60,332 bases of DNA from JBOGCH01 sp051656645 (GCA_051656645.1 JBOGCH010000011.1:1-60332), one strand, 5' to 3'; counted from the first letter of the stretch, positions 27,401 to 36,286 are shown. Notes: a model not told the origin generated them from the letters alone. Program-made: numbers and translations.

Positions 27401-28051
27401 GCAGGTTTACCAACCTTCGCAGATACAGAGGAGACTGACGGCTCCACACGCAAAGAAATGTTTGAAAAGGTTTTTAGCTATTCAGGAAATAGAGTTCCGG
27501 ACATTCAAGGAGGTTTTTCCAATAGCTTTAATTATAAAGGTTTTACATTGAGTGCGTTCTTCTCATACAGTGTAGGCTCTAAAATAAGATTAAATAATTT
27601 GTATAGTAATAGTGGACAAAGGCTTCCTAACCCGCAACAAAACATGACCTCTGAGTTTGTTAACCGTTGGCGCAAGGCAGGAGATGAGAGCTTTACGGAC
27701 ATTCCAACCCTGTCTACAGAGCAGCTAAACATGAAAGCCGGCACACTCACCAAACGTAAACATGACATTGCCAATAACGGTTGGCAAATGTATAACCAAA
27801 GTGATTTGCGAGTTGTAACAGGGAATTTTTTACGTTTACGAAGTTTAAGTCTGCGTTATTCATTTAAGCCTGAAGCATGTAAGACTATGCACTTGACAGG
27901 TGCAAATATAGGAATTGAAGGAAATAACCTGTGGCTTGTGGCCTCTAAGAAATTAAATGGGCAGGATCCCGAACAAGTATCGTTTGGCGGGATTGGAGGA
28001 ACAACTCCACCGGTTTCAACTTATTCATTGGTTCTTAATGTAACGTTTTAA
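24491..28051 (+). CDS. SusC/RagA-family TonB-dependent transporter with STN domain
   Basis: Outer-membrane active transporter. Domain order: signal sequence, STN signalling domain (about residues 35-110, with FFYSHNDIDVNRKVTIDV), CarboxypepD-regulatory-like barrel (about 120-195), TonB box near 198-205 (EVVVTGYQ), plug with LQGKIPGLQVLNS, IRGASTISGNREPLWVVDGI and the DVLKDASATAIYGVRAANGV motif, then a 22-strand barrel to the final VLNVTF. At 1186 aa it is full length. The STN domain ties it to the upstream FecR/ECF pair. Neighbouring proteases instead of glycosidases suggest peptide rather than glycan import. Confidence 0.95.
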   Translation: MKNQAFHSRGSASRTLMVMLCFFVMLQTSVFGMHKTQSITLKTSMMTIENVIGELKKQTSMEFFYSHNDIDVNRKVTIDVINTPLETVLKQLFGNSIQWEYVDNMVVIKPRTETATQKETATEIKGKVTDMSGFPLPGVTIHIKGTAVGTTTNVKGEFKLAVNNPEDITFQFRFVGMQSVERKWEPGKDMNVQMRESLEKIAEVVVTGYQRIDRRVLSSSVSSIKGEDVIQSNAISIDNMLQGKIPGLQVLNSTSTPGAATKVRIRGASTISGNREPLWVVDGIILDDPVSIATEELNNLDNVNIIGNAIQGLNPMDIESIDVLKDASATAIYGVRAANGVIVITTKKGKRGDTRVNYSGTFSMTERPSYDKLHRMNSKERIDVSKEIEARGLQYSYMPAAVGYEGLLYDLYDRRITYDDFLDKVKILEENNTDWFDILYRNSFSHKHNLSLSGATDKMNYYFSAAYVSEQANVKGTGVEQYNVMGKMQFNITPKFTATAQIRGSIIDKDYLHSSVSPYDYAYNTSRAIPAFNPDGSYAYYNREMGYNENMLQYNILNEIDNSERSIQTSQLNFNANAEWKILKGLRLTGHFSMNDSHTEDREWFSDKSYQAAKLRRLDYGVEFPDNDVWSQQMCKLPYGGELKTGNTRSRGYTARGQIDYNLNKGYHNMTLVAGTEARSTKYTGLKSTQWGYMPDRGEKFINIDPIMWPMYNKMLIASPDVVTNRLSNYLSWFGIATYSYKSRYIINGNIRADGSNKFGQDKSVRFLPIWSVSARWSMHNESFLKNVEWLNDFSFKGSYGIQGNVSDDQTPNLIMNTGALDQLSGEYITTLAKLPNPFLKWEKTKSYNVALDWAILGNRLSGTVEYYYKKGHDQIVSVEVASTNGSSYMSLNAGDIMNKGYELIVNAVPVKSPSFMWSLSINGGKNINKVTRGGMISEYTYEQYTNGSAIIKGHAINSFFSYKYNGLDEAGLPTFADTEETDGSTRKEMFEKVFSYSGNRVPDIQGGFSNSFNYKGFTLSAFFSYSVGSKIRLNNLYSNSGQRLPNPQQNMTSEFVNRWRKAGDESFTDIPTLSTEQLNMKAGTLTKRKHDIANNGWQMYNQSDLRVVTGNFLRLRSLSLRYSFKPEACKTMHLTGANIGIEGNNLWLVASKKLNGQDPEQVSFGGIGGTTPPVSTYSLVLNVTF

Positions 28052-28062
28052 AGGAGGTAAAT

Positions 28063-29544
28063 ATGAAAAGACTATTATATATAATGTTGTTATTTCTAAC
28101 GGGGATGTCATGTTCGGATTTTCTTGAAGAGGTTTCGAGTGACCAAATAGTTCCTAAAAAAGTTAGCGATTACAAGGAGTTCTTATTTGGCGAAATATAC
28201 AATATGCGTAACAGTAATATGTATCATATTTGGCTGGATATAATGACAGACGATTGTGAAGAGTTTGCAAAAAAGGCGACACTGGGATCGGATACTCGTG
28301 TATCAGGTTACGGATACTATACTTGGCAAAGAGATCCGGAATTGGATATGACCGGAACACTAAATGATGACCGGGCATGGGCTCGTTATTATCATGAGAT
28401 TCTTGTTGCCAATATGGTTTTATATGATGTAGACAATGTAACGGGTAGCGAATTGGAACGAGATCAGGTAAAGGCAGAAGCATATATGATACGTGCATAT
28501 GCTTACTATATGTTAGTAAACCTATATGGAGAGCCTTTTGACCCGGCAACAGCGTCAAGTGCCAAAGGTGTTCCTATTAACGAATTGGTTGGTTCGGGAA
28601 ATAAGAATTATGAGCGGGCTTCAGTTGCTGATATATATAAAATTATACGTACTGACATTGACCATGCATTACTGCATTTTGAAAAATCGGGAGGTGGAAA
28701 TACCGTTTTCCGATGGAATAAAACAGCTGCAAATGTTTTTGCATCGCGTGTGGCCCTTTACATGCAAGACTGGAGCGCTACCATTGAGTTTGCTAATAAG
28801 GCGCTAGCTGCAAATGGAAATTTGTGGGATCTAAATACTAAAAAAGGTGCAGGAAGTATTTCATCTGCTGAATACTTTTTTAGCTCAAATAATAAAGAAA
28901 TACTATTTACCTATGGTAACTACTACATTAACTACTTTGCCACAGGAGCAAAAGGAGCATTTCCTGTTTCTACATCGCTAAAGGCCATATATAAAAGTGG
29001 CGATTTACGATATGGTGCAAGTGACGGTGCTTTTATCCGTAACCAAGGTAGTACGTTTATGGGAGGCGGAAAAAGATATTTACCTTATAAATATTATGAA
29101 ACAAGCTACACCTCAAGACACGGATTTGCAATACGTACTGCAGAAGCCTACCTAAACAGAGCCGAAGCATATGTAAATATTGCAGGTAAGGAGGAGGAAG
29201 CCGCAGCAGATTTAAACACGCTACGGGTGGCCCGCTTTACTCCGGCAACATATTCGGATATTGTTTACGAAGACAGGGACGACTTACTTAGCCAGGTGAA
29301 GACTGAGCGTCGCAGAGAGTTATGTTTTGAACAACACAGATGGTTTGATTTAAGACGCTGGGACAGACCACGAATAGAGCACACGTTTACACCGGATTTC
29401 AGTAACTTGAATGAAAAGGTTGTTTATGTATTAGAGGAGAACGATGTGGCCTATACGCTACCTATTCCAAATAGCGTACTCATTATGGATCCGCTAACAG
29501 AAAACATTGACCGTCCGGAAAGAGAACCATTAAAAGATAAATAA
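28063..29544 (+). CDS. SusD/RagB-family surface lipoprotein
   Basis: Substrate-binding lid of the SusCD complex on the cell surface. The lipobox is FLTGMSC (Cys17). The N-terminal TPR-like helices include the family motif AEAYMIRAYAYYMLVNLYG, and the C-terminal portion has RTAEAYLNRAEAYVN and RRRELCFEQHRWFDLRRW, both diagnostic of SusD. Length 493 aa is normal. It lies 11 nt after the SusC gene. The ligand is unknown; see the peptide-uptake argument. Confidence 0.94.
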   Translation: MKRLLYIMLLFLTGMSCSDFLEEVSSDQIVPKKVSDYKEFLFGEIYNMRNSNMYHIWLDIMTDDCEEFAKKATLGSDTRVSGYGYYTWQRDPELDMTGTLNDDRAWARYYHEILVANMVLYDVDNVTGSELERDQVKAEAYMIRAYAYYMLVNLYGEPFDPATASSAKGVPINELVGSGNKNYERASVADIYKIIRTDIDHALLHFEKSGGGNTVFRWNKTAANVFASRVALYMQDWSATIEFANKALAANGNLWDLNTKKGAGSISSAEYFFSSNNKEILFTYGNYYINYFATGAKGAFPVSTSLKAIYKSGDLRYGASDGAFIRNQGSTFMGGGKRYLPYKYYETSYTSRHGFAIRTAEAYLNRAEAYVNIAGKEEEAAADLNTLRVARFTPATYSDIVYEDRDDLLSQVKTERRRELCFEQHRWFDLRRWDRPRIEHTFTPDFSNLNEKVVYVLEENDVAYTLPIPNSVLIMDPLTENIDRPEREPLKDK

Positions 29545-29561
29545 CCATTTAATTATCAATT

Positions 29562-30467
29562 ATGAAACTATATATATTGACTATTGCACTGTGCATGACA
29601 TTGGGCATAGCCGGATGTTATGACGAAGAAACCGTTACTTCGGAACGCGGAGAGCCTAAATATGAAATTACAGACAGTGATGATGTAATTGAACATGAGC
29701 GTTATTTGTTGTGGAAAAATACGGGTGTATATCTGCTCTACAATTACGACGATGTTGATTACAAGTGGAATATTGCCGGTATTTCTACAAACATATTGTT
29801 CCCGGTTACTGACCGCAAGGTATTAGAAATGAGTATGAATTATATTACAACCACATTAACGGGATATTATAATGACGCTTTTATGAGAAAGTATTTTCCC
29901 ATAAAGATTCTTTTATCTCAACGCATTGATCATGAGAGTTACGGGGTTGACCCCTATGTAGATCGCATTGCCGCAAGTGGTAGAAACTATTTAGCTATAG
30001 GACTACAACGTACTGATACCTTAGCCACCGTTATGAATAATAATGAGTTGATGTTAAGATGTCGCGGTGATATTCAAGGAAAATTGTGGGCAGATATTAT
30101 TTACGACAATGGACTCATTGCTTTTCCTAATCAGTTCTTTGCTATTAGCGAAGAACTATACGGAGTATCGCTTGAAGCTGACAAGGATAATAGGGACAAG
30201 GAAGGTTATGTGCAAGGACTTGGCTTCTGGGAATATGACCAAACATATATAGGGACCGACTATATGCTTCCAAGCAGGAATAAGGATATCTATGATTTTA
30301 TATCTAGAATGACCTCAATGACCGAGGACGAAATCGAAGCCTTAATGACCAAGTCCGAGAAACTGCGTACCAAATACACTATTCTACGTGAATACATTAA
30401 GAGTACAACAGGTATTGATTTACAAGAAATTGGCAATCAAAACGGATTAGTTTCCAATGAGCAATAG
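29562..30467 (+). CDS. Mx1-like lipoprotein lacking the zinc site
   Basis: Lipoprotein (lipobox GIAGC, Cys19) that resembles the putative zinc-binding metallopeptidase family (Peptidase_Mx1) often found beside SusCD pairs. Shared landmarks, by memory of the family, are the N-terminal region ending NDAFMRKYFP, the middle IILG-like strand (LAIGLQ), a GF-type segment and a C-terminal tail REYIKSTTGIDLQEI. The HExxH motif expected in the middle is absent (the aligned stretch reads ADIIYDNGLI) and the usual EDFAEM is replaced by KDIYDFI, so a catalytic role is unlikely. It may bind peptides as a surface accessory. Family assignment is moderate. Confidence 0.65.
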   Translation: MKLYILTIALCMTLGIAGCYDEETVTSERGEPKYEITDSDDVIEHERYLLWKNTGVYLLYNYDDVDYKWNIAGISTNILFPVTDRKVLEMSMNYITTTLTGYYNDAFMRKYFPIKILLSQRIDHESYGVDPYVDRIAASGRNYLAIGLQRTDTLATVMNNNELMLRCRGDIQGKLWADIIYDNGLIAFPNQFFAISEELYGVSLEADKDNRDKEGYVQGLGFWEYDQTYIGTDYMLPSRNKDIYDFISRMTSMTEDEIEALMTKSEKLRTKYTILREYIKSTTGIDLQEIGNQNGLVSNEQ

Positions 30468-30506
30468 AGAAAGATAATTAAACGAGTAGAAATTAATTCA
30501 TACATT

Positions 30507-33050
30507 ATGAAAAGAACAATTAGCATGATGATGCTTGCATGGTGCACCATGCAGGTATCCGGACAATCATCGCTTGCAGCCCTTGTAAAGGATGCCAACG
30601 CTAAAAAGGACACTGAAGCGACTGAGAAACCGGTGGAGAAACAGAATTATGATAAGGTAATTACAAAGGATGCCATTAGTACAAAAGGAGTAATGAATAT
30701 TCATAAAGTAAAGAATACTTATTACTTAGAGATTCCCATGGAACTGATGGGACATCCACTATTACTTGCCGGCCGAGTATCTGAAACGAGTAATAACAAA
30801 GATGTTATTGCAGGACAGATGCCGCAAGATCCGATAGTAGTGGAGTGGAGCTGCGATGAGAACAAGGTTTACTTACATAATGGAACGCAAAAAGCTATTT
30901 GCGATTCAACCGAAAGTATTTATAAGGGTTTTACCATAAATCATATTAAACCTGTCATCTCTGCATTTCCAATTAAATGCTTTACAAAGGATTCATCGGG
31001 TGTAATCATTGATGCATCTAAGTTTTTCTGTGCGGACGAACGCCATTTATCGCCATTTATCCCATCGGGTCCATTTGATGCATTGTTTGGCTTTTCAAGA
31101 ATGAAAGGCTCTTTTAAGTCGGATTTATCAGGCGTTGTAGAAGCAAAAGCATTTGAGAAGAATATAGCCGTAAAAACCCGCATGGTTTACACTGTAAATA
31201 ATGAGCCATTTACAGCCCTTGTTACAATGTCTATGATAAAATTAGACAAAGAGCCAATGCGCCCACGTATTGCTGATAGCAGACTTGGTTTTTTTACTGA
31301 TAGAAAAACAGTCTATTCTGAGAATAAGGACCGCTCTGAACGCATTGCTTATATTAATCGTTGGCGCATGGAGCCCAAAGAAGAGGATATTGCAAAATGG
31401 AAAAAAGGTGAACTTGTTGAACCAGCAAAACCTATTGTTTGGTATATTGATAATGCATTCCCGGACAAGTGGAGACCATGGCTAAAAGAAGGTATTGAGG
31501 ATTGGCAAATGGCTTTTGAAGAAATTGGATTTAAGAATGCAATAGTTGCCATGGATTACCCTGAAAATGATCCGGAATTTGATCCGGATGATATTCGTTA
31601 TTCATGTCTTAGATATTCGGCAATACAGACAGCAAATGCTATGGGTCCTTCTTGGACTGATCCACGAAGTGGAGAGATTATTCAAGGATCTGTCTATTTC
31701 TACCATGATGTATTAAAACTACTTCATAACTGGCGTTTCATACAAACCGCTGCCGTTGATCCCAAAGCCAGACAAGAGGTGTACGACATGGAGGTTATGG
31801 GACCTTTGTTACGATATCTAATTGTGCATGAAATTGGACATACATTGGGATTAATGCATAATATGCGAGGATCCTACGCTTATGCTGTCGATTCATTACG
31901 CTCACCACAATTTCTAGAGAAATATGGGACAACTTCGTCTATTATGGATTACGCACGTTTCAATTACGTTGCGCAGCCGGAAGATGGTGTAACCAATTTC
32001 TTACCCCCACGTCTTGGCTTATATGACTACTATATTATTAAATGGGGATATAAACCAATTCTTGAAGCACAAACAGCACAAGAGGAAGTTGCGATACTTA
32101 ACGCTTGGATTGATGAGAAGAAAGGAGATCCTATCTATTTATACGGTGAACAGGAAATTCTACAAACAGTTGATCCGGCATCACAATCTGAGTCACTTGG
32201 TGATGATGCGGTTAAAGCAAGTAACTATGGTATTAAAAACCTAAAACGTATCACTGAAAACTTACTAACATGGACGGCAAACGAAGGAAACGATTATGAT
32301 TATACTCAGAGCATGTACCAGGAAATTATGCGTCAGTTTAATCGATACATAGGGCATGTTGAAGGCTATATAGGCGGAAACTTCCTTTATAAAAATGTGC
32401 ATGGAGATAATCAAAAAGCCTTTATTCCAGTTCCTAAGGAGAAGCAACAAGAAGCATTGGCATTTGTTATCAACTCCTTACGCGAATATCCGGAATGGAT
32501 TCTTGACAAAAACATCACGGAGAAATTACGACCGGGCAACGATAAAATTTACGACTACATTGCTAACCAAACAAGAAATTTGGTTTCGGGAACTGTGTTC
32601 CCGAAAATAGGATATACTGCCAAAGGAGCAACTGAGGAGGAACGTTACGCTCCCGCAGAATACCTGGAAGATCTATTTGATTTAGTATGGAATTCAGAAA
32701 ATAAGAAAGAGCTTACACGTGCAGATAAAGTTATACAATACGCCTATTTACACGCACTAGTAGGAACTCTGGACTTGTATGATAATGTAGCCGTTGCCCC
32801 TAAAAAGAGTATTACCATAGATGATGACATGATACCATGCGCCCTTATGGAAATTAAATATGCGGAGGAACGAGCATTAAGCCCGCAAACAAAGGAATCG
32901 GACTTAAAGATTATTGGAAAGACTGTGTATTATTCACAATTGATGAAAGTAAAGTCCATTTTGAATAAACGTAGTAAAACTGCTAGAAAAGCAGATAGAG
33001 AACACTACAATTATCTCAACTACGAGTTAATGAAAGCACTGAATAAGTGA
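30507..33050 (+). CDS. Secreted zinc-dependent metalloprotease (DUF5117/DUF4953 type)
   Basis: Exported metallopeptidase of the large Bacteroidota family with DUF5118, DUF5117 and DUF4953 regions. A signal peptide precedes VSGQSS. The zinc motif HEIGHTLGLMH (His441, Glu442, His445, His451) has the extended metzincin form, followed by MRGSYAYAVDSLRS and SSIMDYARFNYVAQPEDG, where SIMDY supplies the Met-turn. Length 847 aa is typical. As last gene of the sigma/SusCD operon it would cut proteins to peptides for import. Exact cleavage preference is unknown. Confidence 0.9.
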   Translation: MKRTISMMMLAWCTMQVSGQSSLAALVKDANAKKDTEATEKPVEKQNYDKVITKDAISTKGVMNIHKVKNTYYLEIPMELMGHPLLLAGRVSETSNNKDVIAGQMPQDPIVVEWSCDENKVYLHNGTQKAICDSTESIYKGFTINHIKPVISAFPIKCFTKDSSGVIIDASKFFCADERHLSPFIPSGPFDALFGFSRMKGSFKSDLSGVVEAKAFEKNIAVKTRMVYTVNNEPFTALVTMSMIKLDKEPMRPRIADSRLGFFTDRKTVYSENKDRSERIAYINRWRMEPKEEDIAKWKKGELVEPAKPIVWYIDNAFPDKWRPWLKEGIEDWQMAFEEIGFKNAIVAMDYPENDPEFDPDDIRYSCLRYSAIQTANAMGPSWTDPRSGEIIQGSVYFYHDVLKLLHNWRFIQTAAVDPKARQEVYDMEVMGPLLRYLIVHEIGHTLGLMHNMRGSYAYAVDSLRSPQFLEKYGTTSSIMDYARFNYVAQPEDGVTNFLPPRLGLYDYYIIKWGYKPILEAQTAQEEVAILNAWIDEKKGDPIYLYGEQEILQTVDPASQSESLGDDAVKASNYGIKNLKRITENLLTWTANEGNDYDYTQSMYQEIMRQFNRYIGHVEGYIGGNFLYKNVHGDNQKAFIPVPKEKQQEALAFVINSLREYPEWILDKNITEKLRPGNDKIYDYIANQTRNLVSGTVFPKIGYTAKGATEEERYAPAEYLEDLFDLVWNSENKKELTRADKVIQYAYLHALVGTLDLYDNVAVAPKKSITIDDDMIPCALMEIKYAEERALSPQTKESDLKIIGKTVYYSQLMKVKSILNKRSKTARKADREHYNYLNYELMKALNK

Positions 33051-33056
33051 TAATAG

Positions 33057-33091
33057 AAAACCGGTTATTCCCTAGGGAGTAACCGGTTTTT
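33057..33091. terminator. Bidirectional intrinsic terminator
   Basis: AAAACCGGTTA pairs with TAACCGGTTTT, with a further self-complementary inner segment TCCCTAGGGA. A- and T-runs flank both sides, so it can end both the protease operon (plus) and prs (minus). Confidence 0.88.
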
Positions 33092-33110
33092 ATATCTTAA
33101 CTAGCTAACT

Positions 33111-34049
33111 TTACAGAATAAAGTGATCGCTAATTGATTTGTGCTCATAAACATCTTTGATTGTTTCAGCAAACATATCGGCAACAGAAATCACCTTAAT
33201 CTTTGCGCTTTGTTGTTTCAAAGGAATTGAATCTGTAACAATTACCTCTTCCAACAATGAATTCTCAATACGGTCATAAGCTGGTCCTGAAAGTACCGCG
33301 TGTGTTGCAACTGCGCGTACAGAAAGGGCTCCACGCTCTTTAAGCATATTGGCTGCCTTACAAATAGTTCCGGCAGTATCAATCATATCGTCTACTAATA
33401 CAATATTCTTTCCTTCAACATCACCAATCACCTTCATCTCAGCAACCTCATTCGGTCTTTCGCGAGTTTTGTGACAAATGATAAGTCCTGAATCGAAATG
33501 CTTAGCCCATGAGTTAGCACGTTTTGAACCACCAATGTCAGGTGAAGCAATAGCAAGATTCTCTAATTGAAGAGAACGAATGTATGGAGCTAAAACTGTC
33601 GATCCATATAAATGGTCTACAGGCACATCAAAGAATCCTTGAATCTGATCTGCGTGCAAATCCATTGTCATAATACGATCTACACCTGCAGCCTGAAGAA
33701 TGTTAGCTGTTAATTTAGCACCAATAGCTACACGTGGACGGTCTTTACGATCTTGACGAGCAAAACCAAAATAAGGCATTACAGCACATACTTTGTATGC
33801 AGAAGCACGTTTTGCCGCATCTATCATCATCAACAACTCCATCATGTTGTCGCTAGGCGGGAATGTCGATTGAACAATAAATACATGCTGACCACGGATA
33901 GTTTCGTCATACGCGGCTGTGAATTCACCGTCACTGAAACGTAAGAAGGTTTTTTTACCAAGTTCTAAACCCAGTGATTTTGCAATGTTACTTGCGATGT
34001 ATTCGCTGTTCTCACCACAAAAAATCTTAACTTCGGAAAGATTTGACAT
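33111..34049 (-). CDS. prs: Ribose-phosphate pyrophosphokinase
   Basis: Makes PRPP from ribose 5-phosphate and ATP for nucleotide, His, Trp and NAD synthesis. The start is set at MSNLSEVKIFCGENS because the family begins there; the upstream in-frame extension of 27 residues is unlike Prs and overlaps the promoter. Motifs: FSDGEF near the N-terminus, PYFGFARQDRKDRPR ATP loop, MDLHADQIQGFF, and the PRPP loop LVDDMIDTAGT. The 312-aa length fits class I Prs. Confidence 0.96.
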   Translation of the reverse strand: MSNLSEVKIFCGENSEYIASNIAKSLGLELGKKTFLRFSDGEFTAAYDETIRGQHVFIVQSTFPPSDNMMELLMMIDAAKRASAYKVCAVMPYFGFARQDRKDRPRVAIGAKLTANILQAAGVDRIMTMDLHADQIQGFFDVPVDHLYGSTVLAPYIRSLQLENLAIASPDIGGSKRANSWAKHFDSGLIICHKTRERPNEVAEMKVIGDVEGKNIVLVDDMIDTAGTICKAANMLKERGALSVRAVATHAVLSGPAYDRIENSLLEEVIVTDSIPLKQQSAKIKVISVADMFAETIKDVYEHKSISDHFIL

Positions 34050-34082
34050 AATTATTTTGAATTGTATTTTTATTTCCGCTTG

Positions 34083-34114
34083 CAAAAATAAAACTTTTAA
34101 TCCGTATATTGAAA
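34083..34114 (-). promoter_or_regulatory. Putative Bacteroidetes-type promoter of prs
   Basis: TATTTTTGC on the minus strand (-7 consensus TAnnTTTG) has TTTC 20 nt upstream in place of TTTG. Transcription would begin close to 34075, giving a short A/T-rich leader before the chosen prs start. Confidence 0.5.
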
Positions 34115-34188
34115 CTTTAATGTGGTTCAATAGAGCGGGTTAAGTGATTTTTATCTTTATAATTATTCTTTAAACACTATTTCACAAT

Positions 34189-35712
34189 CTAGGCAATGGT
34201 TTTTAAAGCATAATCCAAACGTCTCAATGCTTCTTCTTTACCTAAAACTGCTACAATCTCGTGCATATCAGGGCCCTTCATTTCGCCTACCATGGCTAAA
34301 CGTAATGGCATCATTACTTTACCAAAGCCAATGCCTTGTTCTGTAATCCAACCTGCCAATATATTATGAATATTGTCTGCAGAAAAGTCAGCAATCCCCT
34401 CAATAACATCATAAACACGACGCATTAAATCGGGAGTCTCATCTTTCCAACATTTCTTTATTCCTTTTTCATCAAAGGTCGATGGTGCATGGAAAAAGAA
34501 CATTCCATCATTGTAAATATCCTTAACAAAAGTAGCACGCTCTTTTAACAATGAGCTTATTTTTACTAAAGTCTCATCACTACAGTTCACGCCTTCCTTA
34601 GCAACAACCTCTTTTAGTAACGTTGCAATCTCTGCATCGCTACGCATATTTAAGTATTTATGGTTAAACCAACGGGTCTTCTCCGGATCAAATTTAGACC
34701 CCGATTTACCTACGCGCTCCAATGAGAACAATGCTGTCATCTCCTCAATAGTCATAATCTCTTGGTCGTTACCCGGATTCCATCCCAATAATGCTAACAT
34801 ATTGATAAATGCATCTGGGAAATATCCATCCTCTTTATATCCATGCCATACTTCGCCCGTTTGTGGATCTGTAAATTGCATTGGAAATACTGGGAATCCC
34901 ATTTTGTTACCATCACGCTTACTTAACTTACCATTTCCAATAGGTTTTAGAATCAATGGTAAATGCGCAAACTGAGGCATTGTGTCTTGCCATCCAAAAG
35001 CGCGATACAACAACACGTGTAAAGGCATTGACGGTAACCACTCCTCACCACGAATAACGTGTGTAATTTTCATTAAATGGTCATCAACAATGTTTGCCAA
35101 GTGATATGTTGGCATTCCGTCCGATTTGTATAATACTTTATCATCCAAAAGCGATGTATTAAACTGCACCTCGCCACGGATTATATCTGTTAAATGTAAC
35201 TCCTCATTATCAGGCATTTTAAAGCGAATAACGTATGGTGTACCTGCATTTAACAACGCTGCAACCTCATCAGCACTCATAGACAATGAGTTCTTTAAAG
35301 ATGTACGAGATTTCGCATTATAGATAAAAGTTTCTCCACGTTGCTCACATGCCGAACGATACGCATCTAACTCCTCTGCAGTGTCAAATGAATAGTATGC
35401 ATTACCATTCTCTATCAATTGCATTGCGTAATCCTTGTAAAGTGCCTTACGCTCGCTTTGACGATAAGGTCCATATTCGCCACCAAATCCAACACCTTCG
35501 TCAAAAGTAAGTCCACACCATTTTAACGATTCGATAATGTACTCTTCTGCTCCTTCAACATAACGAGTTTGATCTGTATCTTCGATACGAAGAATAAAAT
35601 CGCCACCATGGCGACGGGCAAACATATAGTTAAAAAGGGCTGTACGTACACCACCCAAATGTAATGCACCGGTAGGGCTTGGTGCAAAGCGGACTCTTAC
35701 TTTTCTTTCCAT
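34189..35712 (-). CDS. gltX: Glutamyl-tRNA synthetase
   Basis: Charges tRNA-Glu with glutamate. The class I HIGH-type motif lies in PSPTGALHLGGVRTALFNY close to the N-terminus and the KMSKS-type motif is KLSKRDGN. EDTDQTR and the RGEEWLPS region are also present. Length 507 aa is standard for the discriminating bacterial enzyme. Hairpin sequence upstream separates it from the small-gene pair. Confidence 0.97.
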   Translation of the reverse strand: MERKVRVRFAPSPTGALHLGGVRTALFNYMFARRHGGDFILRIEDTDQTRYVEGAEEYIIESLKWCGLTFDEGVGFGGEYGPYRQSERKALYKDYAMQLIENGNAYYSFDTAEELDAYRSACEQRGETFIYNAKSRTSLKNSLSMSADEVAALLNAGTPYVIRFKMPDNEELHLTDIIRGEVQFNTSLLDDKVLYKSDGMPTYHLANIVDDHLMKITHVIRGEEWLPSMPLHVLLYRAFGWQDTMPQFAHLPLILKPIGNGKLSKRDGNKMGFPVFPMQFTDPQTGEVWHGYKEDGYFPDAFINMLALLGWNPGNDQEIMTIEEMTALFSLERVGKSGSKFDPEKTRWFNHKYLNMRSDAEIATLLKEVVAKEGVNCSDETLVKISSLLKERATFVKDIYNDGMFFFHAPSTFDEKGIKKCWKDETPDLMRRVYDVIEGIADFSADNIHNILAGWITEQGIGFGKVMMPLRLAMVGEMKGPDMHEIVAVLGKEEALRRLDYALKTIA

Positions 35713-35756
35713 GATATATTAAACAGTGATATATTGTATTTTTATATATAAATCAA

Positions 35757-35796
35757 ATAACAAGTAACCGATATATGTACACAGTTACTTGTTATT
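35757..35796 (-). terminator. Putative terminator/attenuator hairpin upstream of gltX
   Basis: AATAACAAGTAAC and its perfect complement (13 bp) flank a 14-nt loop just after the small hypothetical gene. On the minus strand the stem is followed by an AT-rich but interrupted U stretch, so termination may be partial. Confidence 0.5.
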
Positions 35797-35801
35797 ATAT
35801 T

Positions 35802-36074
35802 TTATTCTTCAACACTATTATTGACATCTTTTTGATTGTCAATAATGTTTCTTAGCATCTCTTTTGCGCACTCTATACCGCGTTTTATCGCAGTTTCTTT
35901 AGAGGCTATGTTACTGATAAGCGGTTCTGCATGGTTTAGTGGAGAGTCCGGAGAATCGGTCAAAAGATATACCGTATATTTTCCATTCTTCCCATTTTTG
36001 TGCTTACTCACCAAGCCTAACCAAATATCTACAGAATTCTTTCCAAGATAAATAGTACGTTTTACTTTATACAT
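35802..36074 (-). CDS. Small hypothetical protein
   Basis: A 90-aa cytoplasmic-looking protein starting MYKVKRTIYLGKN, with a beta-rich N-terminal half (WLGLVSKHKNGKNGKYTVYLLTDS) and a helical, charged C-terminus. I do not recognise the family. The frame stays open 14 codons upstream, but that stretch overlaps the end of the preceding small gene, so the internal Met, 8 nt after that gene's stop, is preferred. It is probably co-transcribed with the upstream small membrane protein and acyltransferase genes. Confidence 0.6.
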   Translation of the reverse strand: MYKVKRTIYLGKNSVDIWLGLVSKHKNGKNGKYTVYLLTDSPDSPLNHAEPLISNIASKETAIKRGIECAKEMLRNIIDNQKDVNNSVEE

Positions 36075-36081
36075 AATACAG

Positions 36082-36270
36082 TTATTTGTTATCTTCCGGT
36101 TTATTTTTATTTCCATAAAAGTTTAGCAGTGAAACCGCTACCGCTAAACATATAATCCCCGCAATGTTTATATAAACAGGCGTACGATTTGAAGCTGTCA
36201 TTACCGAAAATATACTAGACAACATCAACAAAAATGCTGTAGTTACTATTAAAAGACGTACTGCTTTCAT
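36082..36270 (-). CDS. Small two-helix membrane protein
   Basis: A 62-aa protein with two hydrophobic segments (about residues 6-24 and 33-50) and a charged C-terminal tail NKNKPEDNK. No family is recognised. It lies 16 nt after the acyltransferase gene and 8 nt before the next small gene, so it is part of a small transcript. Reality as a gene is supported by tight spacing and a membrane-protein pattern. Confidence 0.55.
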   Translation of the reverse strand: MKAVRLLIVTTAFLLMLSSIFSVMTASNRTPVYINIAGIICLAVAVSLLNFYGNKNKPEDNK

Positions 36271-36286
36271 ATTTCAGTTATTATAT

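Noticed and set aside
22700..33050. Classical polysaccharide utilisation locus
   Set aside because: No glycoside hydrolase, lyase or SusE/F-like gene is present; the only enzymes encoded are protease-like.
34050..34130. 27-codon N-terminal extension of Prs
   Set aside because: It is unlike any Prs N-terminus and covers the likely promoter.
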